This document shows positions 21,534 to 33,536 of a stretch of 64,000 bases of DNA, piece after piece. The stretch comes from Cinnamomum chago (taxonomy: Eukaryota > Streptophyta > Magnoliopsida > Laurales > Lauraceae): NCBI GenBank assembly GCA_038049695.1, contig CP142456.1, positions 66,119,922-66,183,921 on the forward strand, read 5' to 3'. The translations under genes were made by a program, and so were the position numbers. The number at the start of each line of letters is the position of its first letter. The first letter of the stretch is position 1. The notes below the pieces were generated by a model. It did no database searches, was not told the DNA's origin, and saw only the letters and a list, made by a program, of their open reading frames with translations.

Positions 21534-23888
21534 CTAAATTTGTGTCAAAATACCATCATCGGAAATAGCCATTTCCAAGCCCTCACATTCAATAAGATCA
21601 TCGTCATCGTCTTCTTAAATACTCCCATCGTTTCCAGAAATATTAATTATAGGACTGAAGAAGAATAGAAAGCACAATCTATATGATAATAAAATTAAAA
21701 ATCAAATATAAAAGATTCTAATGTAAAAAAAAAATTATACCTCTTGACAAGCATAGGACAATTACGCATGTCATGTGCAACGTTACGCCTGCCACATCCA
21801 CGACAAAGCCGGGGTTTTCTCATTGCTTTTTCCTTAGAAGACTTTAATATCTTTGGACGACCATTTGTCTTTGCGTTCTTTGGCGCAAGATATCTCTCTT
21901 CATGGCAAGTCCTCTTGTCTCTTCTCTTACTGTCATCTTTTGTCGTTATTTCCTTTTCATTTATCTCACGAATACTCTTCTTTAACTCTTGTAAAACCTT
22001 CTTTCCATGTTGGTATGTTGTTTTGCACATGGATGCCTAATCAACAACTATTGCAGCATCATATGATAAATCTCCATGTCGTTCAAGCAATGAACCATCA
22101 CATGAAAAGCATGCTCTGCTGTCAGATTCATTGTCTATTCTTGCAAACCTTGTCCATCATTTTAAAATAAACCGTTGAGGCAATTCATAAATTTTCTCTT
22201 GTTTGAAAACACAAATGATATGTCCACATGGAATTTCTCGAATCTCAAATAATTGACATGAACATTTTGCTTCTCTGTCGTTCTTTTTGAAGAGGACGGT
22301 TCGTTCAATTTCTTGATCATTTTTTAATGAAGAAACATTATAAACACGTTGCTCGATGTTATCATATATGAGCTCAACAATGCCGCATGCTATGTAACAG
22401 AACTGTTCTTGAAACTTGTAGAACATCTTTTTCGTATATATTTCGGACATCCTTTTCTCCATTGGCAAATCTGTCATCAATCTTGGTCTTCCATTTATAG
22501 TGTCATGATTAGCCTTCAACTGACGATACTTTTGAGTTGCGATGCCTCGCTCATATCGCAACATAAAATCATACAAACCATTCTTTTGCGTCACATATTG
22601 CTTAAGGAAGGCATTGATACTCTCACTTCTTGAAGTTGTAGACATCCCTCCAAAAAATATGTCTCTCAAATACGTTGGCACCCACATCTCACGAATATCG
22701 TACATCGAATCCAGCCATTCATTGTCTACAAGATCAAATTCTGTCAACATATCCTTCCAAGCCATCTCAAAATGTTCTATTGTGATTGAATTGTATGCAA
22801 TCTTCTTAAATCTTTTTGATGAAGTTCGGATTATGAATCGCAATCCCACCCAAATTCTTTTGTAAATTTTGCATAATGTGCCACAAGAAATAACGGTGGC
22901 ATGTGATGGGAAAAACGGACTTGATCGCTTTTGTCATTGCAGCATCTTGGTCCATTAAGTTTGCTTTTGGCGAGTCCCTTCGCATTGCTTCAATCCATTT
23001 GTTGAAAACCCACACGAATGTATCAAAAGTTTCATTTGATATTAGACAACAACCAAATAATATTGATTGATCATGGTGATTAATTCCGGTGAATGTACCA
23101 AAAACGAGACCGTATCTATTTGTATTGTATGTTGTATCAAATGAAACAACATCCCCAAATTCCTCATATGACTTCTGAAAATAGTAATAAGCCCAAAACA
23201 CATGTTTAATATGATCATCATCATCTTTCTCAGTGGCAAAATACCTTGGATCTCTCTCCTTCATTTGTTTGAAGTACTCAAAGAACATCTCACCATCTTG
23301 ATCTTTTGTTTCTTCCCTTTTGTTTCTAATTTGATTTCGAAAATCTGTCTCAGTGAAACCAACTTTATCTCTCCCACCTGCCTGTAGCACTAGTAGTGTC
23401 ATTTGATCCTTCAGTCATAGATTAGCAGCCCCATAAGTATAGCTCAATTTTTTCTTGGGAGTGCTGACTATACGATGTGATCGTAGCATATGAGTCTTTC
23501 TCAGGGTACTTAACAAATGAGTATACTCCACAATAATTTTAAATATCACCCATTTCCCCTCCTTTGTTTTTTTAATTTGAAAGTGTGCCCCACAATCTGC
23601 CCGTGTATCTGAGTTCCGTCTCTGCACTATAGATTCAATGCCTACTTTTTCTTTCCTAGAACTTTCTTTGGAGCATACAATTTTTTTCCTAACAACTTCA
23701 TTATTCAACCTTGTCTCAGAGCTTCGTCTGATACTAAAACCCGCCAATTTCGCATAAAGGTTATAAGCATTGTAAGCCTCCTCTATGTTCTCAAAAATAA
23801 TTCCAACTTTCGGTATTTTCTCCTCCTCAACTTGTGGTATAAATGTATTAATTGGTAAAGGTGGACTTGCACCATTCTTTTGGACGGT
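21534..23888 (-). pseudogene. FAR1-related MULE transposase of MULE-1, broken
   Basis: Reading 5' to 3' on the minus strand, a FAR1 DNA-binding domain comes first (YNLYAKLAGFSIRRSS, VRKKIVCSKE, R-D-C-A). The MULE transposase core follows (VSFDTTYNTNRYGLVFGTFT, NLMDQDAAMTKAI, CHRYFLWHIM), then a SWIM finger (CSCQLFEIREIPCGHIICVF) and a zinc-knuckle-like CRGCGRRNVAHDMRNC. An acidic last exon may end at 21,534 after an acceptor at 21,654. Breaks: TGA at 23,415-23,417; a one-base frame change in an A-run near 22,825; TGA at 22,157-22,159; TAG near 22,035. All remaining segments are in one frame and well conserved. The 5' end is unclear because the frame is closed upstream of 23,888; an upstream exon is likely. 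FHY3/FAR1 transcription factors derive from this transposase type. Confidence 0.85.
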
Positions 23889-25071
23889 TTAAGGACAATA
23901 ATAGAACCACACCATGAAAATCATGCAAAACAAAACCAAATAAAAGTAATAAGAAACTAATTATTAAGGATGTAGTAAATTATTCCAACAGTAGTAATTT
24001 CATGTCACATGTTATAGTCGCTGATAGTCAAAGATTGGATCTAAAAATCAAGATAAATTCAAATTATTTCAACACATTGGTTGGATCATTTATTCCCCTG
24101 ACACAAACTTTTTCTCAAATATAGACAACTGAACCAAGACAGAAATGCAACTACTATAGTCATTTGTTAAGGCAACATTTAACTCAAAATTTTGTGCTAT
24201 GTTTAGTTTCTGTCATTTTTCAATGCATGGATATTTATCAAACATGGTTACACATTTTAAAGTCTTTAGGATTAATACATCGTGCTTCCTAAGCGAATCT
24301 ACTGCTTGAAGGTTGTCTGAGTATCTTGATAAAAAAAGATGATTTATGATTCTTCTTATTGACTGAGCCATAGTAATTAACACATTTGCAATTAACATAT
24401 GCAGTTACATGGAGGCATGTGCAGAATACTTTCCAGAATTGTTTGTAAAGTGTTAGGAATTTTTCTAGCCTTAGAGGCAGCACAACCAAGGATCAAGTCT
24501 AGCATATAGGCACTCTGTTCATTGCATGTGGCTCTTGAGAGGGCCAAGAGTCATCTTCTGCATTGCTCAGACTCTAGCAAACTTTACCTGGTACAATTGT
24601 ACTTCCTGTATATTCTTATCTTTTTGAAGATTTTATTAGCTGGTGTTAAAGCTTGAACAGAAGTTTATCAAGTCTGGTCGCTTTATTGTTTTCGAAGATT
24701 GGTGTTTTTTCATTAGTCACCAGTGTGAAGATATAAATATTGATAAGTACTGATTAATTTATAAGCTTGCAAATACATTAATCGCAAACATCGATTGTAT
24801 AGAGAGAGGAAAAACCTGCAAAACTTCGGTCGGGTAACTAGCCTCACATGGGAATGGCTGCAGCGAGAGTGTTGTGACATTGATGGGGATAGACGTCCCT
24901 ATCTGCCATATGCCATGAAACTCAGATAGGGATGGTTGCTCCGAGGTAGTCTCAACAGGGATGGCCGCCGTATCAGACCACAAGCCTGGAAACTGAGATG
25001 GGGATGGCTGTTGTGAGGGGATCCAGACCTGGAGCCGCAGTTAGAGAGCTGGGTCTTCAGCATCCATTTGG
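23889..25071. other. MULE-1 interior upstream of the transposase
   Basis: Between the transposase start and the right terminal repeat. Probably holds the promoter and leader of the transposase. I see no clear exon or repeat. Confidence 0.5.
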
Positions 25072-25564
25072 AGGGCTTTGGACGACAGTGACGATCGGCG
25101 CAGGGGAAGAAGACAACCGTCGAACCAGACAAGCTTTTTCCACTTTTTTCGTCGAAGAAGAAAAGAAAAGGGGAAGAGTCTGGTCAAAGCTGAGGCGTCG
25201 AGGATGACCGGAGATGATGGGGGAGACCACTTGTCGTTGTTGAAGAAGAAATGAGAAGAGGAACTGGGAGCATTGGTCGATTGAAAAGCCCTTTCCCCTT
25301 TTTCGTTGAGGGATTTGGAGGGCCTCGGAGCGGGAGAGTTTCATGGATTTGGAGGGCTTTTGCCTTTTTTGGACTGCTTTATATAAATGACACGGACCGT
25401 TGGATCTCACATGCGATTCGACGGTTCATATTTGAGTTCGCACGAACCGGGTGAGAATTTTGGACTGCTTTATATAAATGACACGGACCGTTGGATCTCA
25501 CACGCGATCCGACGGTTCAGATTTGAGTTCGCACGAATCAGGTGAGATCAGTTCTCACCCGATC
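25072..25564 (-). repeat. Right terminal inverted repeat of MULE-1 with internal 91-bp duplication
   Basis: Inverted copy of 13,676-14,088. The segment from GGACTGCTTTATATAAATGA to about GGTGAGA is present twice in tandem (starts 25,371 and 25,462), with a few substitutions between copies, doubling the TATA-like motif and the outer terminal sequence. Confidence 0.85.
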
Positions 25565-25767
25565 ATTTAAAAAACATGGAGTGGGGGTTTCCCTAACCAG
25601 ACTCCATTGACTAGACTAGATATAAAAAAGGGCATTACCACATATCACGTGTAGAAAAGGTCGAGATCCCCTATCATGGCATAATGATAACCCAAACTGC
25701 TCAAGATAAATGTTATCTTTCTCCTCAAGGACGAATACTCCAATTTCACTTTAATATGAGTTGATCT

Positions 25768-27627
25768 CAGGGGCAGACCCAAGTGTATGCCATCTGGGGC
25801 GGTTGCCCTAGGTCGAATGGAGACCTCCCTTTAAAATTGCAGTGGGCCCTATCCCATGCCCATATGTGCTAAAACTATCACCCCACCTCTTGCATTTGTT
25901 TGAAAAAACCCTTCCACAACCTTTCTTTCATTCTTCCTCCCTTCAACGGTAAAAAAAAACCCTCACCAGTCAGCCCTTATTCCTCCTAGTGCATGAGCAC
26001 GGCTTTAGGTAAATCTCTCCCTCTCTCTCGACTCTCCCTCCCTCAATTGCCTCTCTCTCTCTCGACTCTCCCTCCCTCAATTGCCTCTCTCTCTCTCTCT
26101 CGACTCTCCCTCCCTCAATTGCCTCTCTCTCTCTCTCCCTCAATCACCCTCTTTGCTTGTCGCTTACTTCTCTGGAGCCTCTCTTTTTTTTGAATGGTGC
26201 TTCTCTCTCCCTCCCTCCCTCCCTCCCTCCCTCCCTCTACCTCCTATCTTCTTTGACTTCATTCACTATTTTAGGCTCTGCACAAAAGAGATAGGATTTT
26301 ATTTGTTTGATTTTTTTTGGTGGTTAGGGTTAGAATTGTGTTTCTTTAGGGCTTTTATTTATGGTCCTCTTTGTTACATTGCTTGATTTTTGGTTTTTTG
26401 TATTGTTTGATCTGTGAATGGGTGAGACTTTAGGATTTTTCTATGTTCGTTTGGTGATGGAATATCTTCCTCTAACTTGTATCTTCCTATAACTTGTAAG
26501 CGTTAGTAAAATTTCAATCTTTTAACATGGTCATTCTTTTTTTTTTATTATTCAAATTTGAGAGACTTGAATAATCATGCGAGCCTGAATTATTTATCAT
26601 TATTGTTCTTTTGGCTTCTCTGTTTTTGAAAGGAAGAATTGTATTTGCATTTATGATTGATTGATTGGGGTTTCATGTAGAAGTTAGGCATGGTTTGGGT
26701 ATTTCCAAGTTATGTTTTCTGGTTGTAATTTCCCCCTGGAAGGCCCACTTATGAGTAGTTACGAGAAAAGATGCAAGAGCAAAGATTGTAAGATGGGGCA
26801 GTTCTCCGAGGTTGGATTTCAAACCATGATGACTTGGGGGCTGTAAATTGTAAAAAGGTATTGCCAATGCTTTAAGCTTCTAATTGTCTTGATCAATATT
26901 TATTTTATTTTATTTATTTATTTTTAGATTATTGTGACTTGTGAGCGAGTGTTCTATTGATGTGTTGTTGGTCCGCGTGACATGATTGCACATGGCCTAA
27001 AAAGGAGAACTCCATTTTAATCTCAATTACGAAAATCACATAATCAATGATATCCTAGTGCTTCACTAGCCTGACCTCATGAAAGTGGCGTCTTTGTAGA
27101 TTATTAAAATGTCCTAACTCCTAAGCATATGGAATTCTCACTTGTTTTGTATGTATTATGTGTTAGATCTAGGGTTCCTTGATTTGGTGAGATTAAGTGA
27201 GCATTTTGAATGAACTAGAGTTTCCTCCAATTCCATATTCCATGATTGTGTCACTTTTTTGTCATTCCAACTCTCTTAAACTCTCTTTTACATAGGAGTT
27301 TGCATTTTTTTTTCCTTCCGGAGGAATGTAGGTAGCAACAAGATTATAGAAACTAAGCATTAACTACTTATTTCTTCTTCTCCTTTTTCCTTTGGGAAGC
27401 TTTACTCTCGGCCCATAATGCGATGTTTATGATGTTCATTTATAAATAAAAGTGCTCTTATTTAGAGTTGAGATGACTGTCAATGAGAAAAATATATGTT
27501 AGTTGATGTAGTTAAATATTTTGTGTCTATTTGAATGCAATATATTCTCTTTTGCTATTGTTAATGTGAAATTTTTTTTTAGCAAAAGTTTAGCCCCACC
27601 TCAGTGAAAATCCTGGGTCCACCACTG
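25768..27627. mobile_element. Non-autonomous hAT element, 1.86 kb
   Basis: The left end CAGGGGCAGACCCAAG and the reverse complement of the right end, CAGTGGTGGACCCAGG, form imperfect terminal inverted repeats of the Tip100-like hAT type. GTTGATCT flanks both sides exactly (25,760-25,767 and 27,628-27,635), the 8-bp target duplication of hAT elements. No hAT transposase or BED finger is encoded, so movement would need a helper. Inside, near 26,010-26,140, a roughly 34-bp CT-rich unit containing GACTCTCCCTCCCTCAATTG is repeated three times, followed by a (CCCT)n run near 26,205-26,240. Confidence 0.9.
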
Positions 27628-27635
27628 GTTGATCT

Positions 27636-28446
27636 TACCATTAGATTAATTAGCACATGACTAAGGATGGGATTAAGACATGCTTAACAATATATAAGAT
27701 CACGCTAGTCACATTATACCAATCATAAGGTGGGACCAACTCCATCCCGTTCTCTTTCTTAAAGCTTGGAAATGGTTGGAAAGAAAAAGAGGCCAAACCT
27801 TTCTTCCCTTGATCCACGTGAGCATATGGGTCTCACCTCTATATAACTCGTTTAAAAAATAGAGGATTCGTTTGGGTATCCCTTCTTTGTCATCCACTAC
27901 AACTCTCCATCTGTATAACAACTTCCCCGCATCGACTCTCTTTCTCATCTCTCCCTCGTCCATCAAGATGCTTCTTTATATTTTTAAGTTTTTATTAACT
28001 ATTCTTCCAAAATATGTTTATGGAAACCATATCTGGAGCCAATATATATATATATATATCAATTGGAGCAGCATATCTCTGAATGCATCAAAGAGCCATA
28101 TCCTGAACCAAGATCTGTTGGAACACCATGACATTTGTAAATCTTGAAGCCTTATTTAGAGCTTCAATTATATAGATAGGGAAAAGAAGGTTAGGGCGGT
28201 TGTTTGGCAATCACAGAAGAAAATAGGATGAGGTTGAGACACAATATAACTTATGGGTATGGGTTTGGTACTTTGCTTTCCTGCATATAACAAGGGGATG
28301 ATGTCGCAAACAGTGAATGGTTCTGATTTCGATCTTCGATGAACTAGCAAAGATTTAACCCGTGCATAAAACGGGATTTGATGCTAGTTGAAGTGAAGTG
28401 AAATTGAGGATGTTTTATAGGAGGGGACTAGCATGAAGCCCTTGTA
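27636..28446. other. Non-coding stretch, nothing recognised
   Basis: A TATA-like sequence near 27,838 precedes an unremarkable frame at 27,872-28,147 with no recognised domain. I do not call a gene. Confidence 0.45.
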
Positions 28447-29400
28447 CATCGCACAGGTTAAGTCCTCAATAATATATTAAAACTAATATCCCTTTAATAT
28501 AAATCTATGTATAACAAACTAACTAAAAAATTTAAATCAACCAAAACATTATGAAAACCAAACCTTTTTATGAAAACCGAACCTTTCTTCGCTTAATCCA
28601 CATCAACATACACATTTCATCTTAAAAACAAAGGATTCGTATGCATTTATGTTCATTTTGAATACTAAATAAAACTTTGAAAATAACCTTAATTTATAGA
28701 GTTGGAAGGCATCCATTTGAATTGGGTTACATCCACACAAATGCGCTCAAGAGACATTTTATTGAAAATACACATATTTAGCCCAATAGACTTTTTTTTA
28801 TTGAAAAGGCATATATTATGTGTTTTTGAAAAGACACATCCAGAAATGGGCCCCAAGAAGCTGATGTAGCTTCTTCTAAGGCTAGAATTGATGTTTTTTT
28901 TTTTTAACCAACATTCAGCTTTAAAGAGAAAAGAATTTGTTGTGCATCGCACAGGTTAAGTTCTGAATAATATATTAAAACTAATATCCCATTCTTATAA
29001 ATCTATTTATAACAAATTAATTAAAAATTCAAATCAACCAAAAAAATTATGAAAAACCAAACCTTTCATCGCTTAATCCACGTCAGCATACACAAAATAA
29101 AGGATTCATATGCATTTATGCTCATTTTGAATACTAAATAAAAACTTTAAAAATAACCTTAATTTATAGCGTTGGAAGGCATCCCTTTGAATTGGGTTAC
29201 ATCCACATAAATGGGCACAAGAGACATTTTACTGAAAAGGCACATATTTAGCTCAAGAGACACCTTTTATTGAAAATGCACATATTATGTGTTTCTGAAA
29301 GGACACATCAACAAATGGGTCCCAATAAGCCGATGTAGCTTCTCCTAAGGCCATAATTGAGGGTTTTTTTTAGGTATATTTTTTTTCAACCAACATTGAG
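28447..29400. repeat. About 496-bp direct duplication
   Basis: CATCGCACAGGTTAAGT starts a block at 28,447 and again at 28,943. The copies run in parallel through AATATATTAAAACTAATATC, TTGAATTGGGTTACATCCAC and the ACCAACATT..CTTTAAAGAGAAA ends, with scattered indels. Copy 2 fades near 29,410. Confidence 0.85.
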
Positions 29401-29409
29401 CTTTAAAGA

Positions 29410-29903
29410 GAAAGAATGACATTCACTTTGAATATTATCATTAGGTGGGGCCCAAGTGGAGTTCTAAACGTCCCACTCATAGGAAGCCTATAAAGTATAG
29501 GGCTTTTAATAGGGGTGGGTTCGAGTCATACTAAATCTTTACCCACTCTGCTTGACATATAACCTATTTCAAACCCACTACGTGATGGGTTTCATGTCAT
29601 TAATTTTAAATCCACCCCAAAACCTTCCATTGAACCCCATACCCGCCTGGACCTGCCCCATATGTGAATAGTCGGATGTTTGGTGGTATATTCATAGCAT
29701 GCAATGTCATAATAAAAAGATAAAATATTAAAACACTAATTCTAAAATTATTGAAAGTGTTCAAAAAAGTAATAATATACCAACTAAAATTGAGAAGAAT
29801 CAAAATATTATAAGTCATCATGTCCAACTCATCAATTGTCACAAAACTTTCAATTGAACTTAAATTCCAACTCAATTAATCATAAAGAATTTCCCATTCA
29901 ACT
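29410..29903. other. Non-coding stretch before MULE-2
   Basis: AT-rich DNA up to the target duplication of MULE-2. No feature that I can support. Confidence 0.5.
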
Positions 29904-30248
29904 TAAATTTTAGGGGAAACTACCTGAAAAATCCCCCTAGGACGCCCGAAGTAAGGAGAGAACCCAGCATTATTTTAGTGATGGGAGGGGTCCTTTGGGT
30001 GGGTTTCTTCTTTTTTTTTTTTTTGTCGTTTAGCGAGGTTGTCGATATCGACAATATAGTTGTCGATATCGACTAGTATGCGAAAACCTTTTATACATCG
30101 CCCCATGTCTTCATTTCTTTGTCAGAACTTTTTCATCGTCTGAAACAAGTGCTCTGCCGAATTTCCTTCTCAAAAAACAGCTCAAAAATTACTCCAAGTG
30201 GTGGTTCGATTCCATTAATAGGTTGGTACCCACATTAAACACCTTCCT

Positions 30249-30768
30249 ATATTGCATCATCTACCCTAAAATGTCATAAGTTTGATTCCTTTTCAGTAAT
30301 GACTTCTTTCAGTTGTGTTCTGAACCCTAAAAGGAGCCATTTGAAAACTGTACCAGTTGTGTAAATGCATATCTGTATGTAGCTTTGCTTGAAGATTACC
30401 ATTTGTGTGGTAAATATCAAATTCGTTTTGTGCTTCGTTAATATCACTTTCGTTTTGGGTTTTTAGGTTTTGAAAAGGAGTTTCTTTTTTGTAGGCACTA
30501 TTTTTCTCTATATTGCATCATCTACCCTAAAATGTCATAAGTCTGATTCCTTTTCAGTAATGACTTATTTCAGTTGTTGTCTGAACCCTAAAAGGAGCCA
30601 TTTTAATACTATACCAGTTGTGTAAATACATATCTATATATAGCTTTGCTTGAAAATTACCATTTGTGATGTAAATATCAATTTCGTTTTGTACTTGGTT
30701 AATATCACTTTTGTGTTGGGTTTTTTAGGGTTTGAAAAGGAGTTTATTTTTTGTATGAACTATTTTTC
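30249..30768. repeat. 260-bp tandem duplication upstream of the MULE-2 transposase
   Basis: Two copies begin TATATTGCATCATCTACCC at 30,249 and 30,509 and stay aligned through GAACCCTAAAAGGAGCCAT and GGTTTTGAAAAGGAGTTT. The duplicated segment ends about 180 bp before the transposase ATG at 30,945, so it may repeat leader or promoter sequence. Confidence 0.9.
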
Positions 30769-30944
30769 TCTGTTGTGTTCTTTCAGTAAGTGACACTTAG
30801 TATAGTTTCATTATGTTCAAATAAGGCACAACATGGGCATTTTAACAGTGGCTAATGGTTTAGAAATATATACTTGCTCTGTCTTTATAAATGTTTTGAA
30901 CTTTCGTATTTCTCTAACCAAAGTTCTTGTGATTTGACGATAGC

Positions 30945-33520
30945 ATGTCAGTGAGCGAGGTGTTGGTCATATTCCACTATGATGGTGACTTCCAATTCGA
31001 TATAATCCATCCGGTGTACAATGGAGGAAATCAAAAGATGAGATATTTACCGACGGATATAACATATGACTCACTGGTTAACGAAGCAACTGAAGCATCT
31101 AATTGGAATTCATCCATTCGGAGATTAATCATACAATACCTTCATCACAATGGACGGGCATTTTCAATGGCAAGCATCGACGACGACAATGATGTGAAGA
31201 GAATGTTCAAAGCATCGGGGAATGATGTGAATGGGATATATCTATGTGTCTTCAAAGATACTAAGAACCGGCAAAGTATAGGAGGAGAACAATGGAGGTA
31301 TGTGCATAGGTTCTATCGGTAAATCAATAGATTACCAAAAACTAAGTATGTCTTCCTAGTTGCTTATTGTCCTTTGTTGATTCATTGTAGGTATGAAAAG
31401 AACGTTCGAGGTCAAAACTGTGTAAAAAAAGTGAGGATCCCGTGTAGAACTTGTACGGGAAACCATGGCATAGAGCCAACGCCCGCTACAGAGATGCCTA
31501 CCGTTGATCTACATGAAGACAAAGACATCCATTTCCCTTATGTGAGTAATGAATGCAGTCCACATCAGGCTGCAGTACAAGATGATGTTATTGATGATAT
31601 TGATATTGGAACAAACAGTCATGATGAAATTCATTCCGATGAACATACTGCCATCGGACAGATTTGTCGGAGCCCAAATGTGAAGGTCGAAAGCAATGGT
31701 GTCGAGGTCAATCTAGTTAACACTGCAAATTGTTCAAATCAAACTTCAGTTGTTGATTTTGAAGACAAAATGGAGCCTGAGGAGGTGAACACGAAGGTTG
31801 GTAATAACTCGGCTAAGGAAATGTGGGTTGGCCGTGAGTTCCCTGATCGTCAGACATTTCGGAATACTCTTGCCAAGTTTGCAATTTATGCCAACTTTAC
31901 TCTTAAACACCTGAACACCAACTCGACCAAGGTGACAGTTGGCTGCAAAGATCTGGGTTGTCCTTAGCGGATCCACGCTTCTATTGTAGAATAGGACCAC
32001 AATTTAAAGTTAGAACATACAATCCTAACCACCGATGCTCGAAGCCATTGATGGGCATGGCACATCGACAGGCAACTTCGGCCCTTATTTCTGAATTCAT
32101 CATGGATAGAGTCCGACAGAACGTAGATTTAAAGCCGAAGGAGATAATGAACGACTACCAAATGGAATTTGGGTCGACCATCAGTTATAAGAAGGCACTT
32201 ATAGCAAAGGATTTGGCTCTGCATATTGTGCGAGGATCATACGAGGAATCCTTCCAGCTTCTGCCTCTCTACTATATGGAATTGAAGAAAACCAACCCTG
32301 ACACAATAACAAACATAGACACCACGTCTGATGCCCGTTTTAGAAGGTTTTTTTGGGCATTTGGACCCTGTTTAAGGTCTTTCACATCTTCGCTGAGACC
32401 GATGATTGCTGTAGACGGTACACATCTACGAGGTAAGTATCCTGGTGTCTTGCTTGTAGCCGTGACATACGATGCGAATCATAAGCTACTACCCATCGCC
32501 TTTGCCTTTGCGGAAGCAGAACGACGTGATAGTTGGGAGTGGTTTCTTGCGAACTTATTCAAAGCGGTTGGAGAACTACCCAATTTGACCATTGTTTCAG
32601 ATCGTCAGAAGGGTCTTATTCCAGCTCTCCATAACACTATACCCTCCGCAGTGCATTGCTACTGTTGCCGTCACATAGCTGAAAATATCAAAACCGCTTT
32701 CAGTGACGGCGCAATCGTTATGAAATTCTGGCGTGCCGCAAAGTCCTATAGGCCTTACGTTTATGAGGCATACATGACGGATATACGTGCAGTCAGCCAA
32801 GAGGCTTTCAGCTACATTGAGGCAATTGGGAGGCAGCGTTGGGCAAATGCATACGTGCAAGGCCGTCGATGTGACATGCTAACTAGTAATGCGGCTGAGT
32901 GTACTAACAGCCTGTTAAGGGACACAAGGGTACTGCCTATTGTAAAACAGGTCTAGGAGATACGTGCCAAGTTAATGGAGTTCTATCAAAAGCGTCGTCT
33001 TTAGTCAGAGAGTGTAACTACTCGTCTAACTCCGTATGCAGAAAAAATCTTGAGCCAAGAAATGGAGGAAGCACGCAGGGTTCATGTACGTGTCGTTGGC
33101 CTGGTCGAATTTCAAATACAATCCGCAGAGTACGTGGACGCAGTCAATCTCGAACGCAGAACTTGTACATGTCGTAAATGGGAGATTTTGGGCCTCCCAT
33201 GTTGTCATGCACTTGCATCAATGAAGGTAAGGAACTATGATCCATATGAGTTTTGAGAGCATTGGTACCTATCAAGCGTTTATCGTGCAACGTATAATAA
33301 AGTTCTACATGCTACCCGGGACAGCAAGCAATGGGAATACACAATTGAAGAAAGAGTTCTTTCACCACGAGCAAGTAAACAACCAAGGCGTCCTAAAAAG
33401 AACAGGATTCGTACCGAAAATCGTGGCCTCCAACGAAGGGTAGTTACCTGCTCCAATTGTAAAGAGAGGGGGCATAACCGTGGAGGTTGTCGCAATCCTC
33501 CACGTGATGTGAATTGCTGA
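30945..33520 (+). pseudogene. MuDR-type (mudrA-like) transposase of MULE-2, broken
   Basis: Exon 1 (30,945-31,297) encodes a PB1-like N-terminus and ends at AG|GTATGT. Exon 2 starts at 31,391 after TTGTAG and keeps the frame. Domains in order: an acidic linker; the MuDR DNA-binding domain (WVGREFPDRQTFRNTLAKFA to GCKDLGCP); the MULE catalytic core (PMIAVDGTHLRGKYPGVLL, IVSDRQKGL, HCYCCRHIAEN); a SWIM finger (CTCRKWEILGLPCCHALASM); and a CCHC knuckle (CSNCKERGHNRGGC) just before the TGA at 33,518-33,520. Breaks: TAG at 31,965-31,967, in place of a conserved Trp; a frame change near 31,990; TAG at 32,954-32,956; TAG at 33,002-33,004; TGA at 33,254-33,256. Everything from about 31,995 onward is otherwise a single frame. 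Confidence 0.9.
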
Positions 33521-33536
33521 TTCAAGATAAATGATG

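Larger units (their letters stand above)
13669..25564 (-). mobile_element. MULE-1: FAR1-type Mutator-like element, 11.9 kb
   Basis: The two ends are inverted copies of each other. Left about 13,676-14,088 matches the reverse complement of right about 25,072-25,564, beginning GATCGGGTGAGAACTG. The right arm is longer because it contains a 91-bp tandem duplication. ATTTAAAAAA occurs exactly on the outer side of both ends (13,659-13,668 and 25,565-25,574), the size expected for a MULE target duplication. On the left, seven bases (GGGAAAT) separate it from the aligned inverted repeat. Inside are a FAR1/MULE/SWIM transposase (minus) and a GRF-finger gene (plus), convergent as in MuDR. A Copia element interrupts the left part. 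The genes carry stops, so the copy is probably inactive unless helped in trans. Confidence 0.85.

Noticed and set aside
25993..26386. Ser/Leu/Pro-rich open frames
   Set aside because: Translation of CT-rich minisatellite inside the hAT element; no domain or start context.
27709..28147. Small genes near a TATA-like sequence
   Set aside because: No recognised domain, signal peptide or cysteine pattern; frames on both strands are equally plausible.
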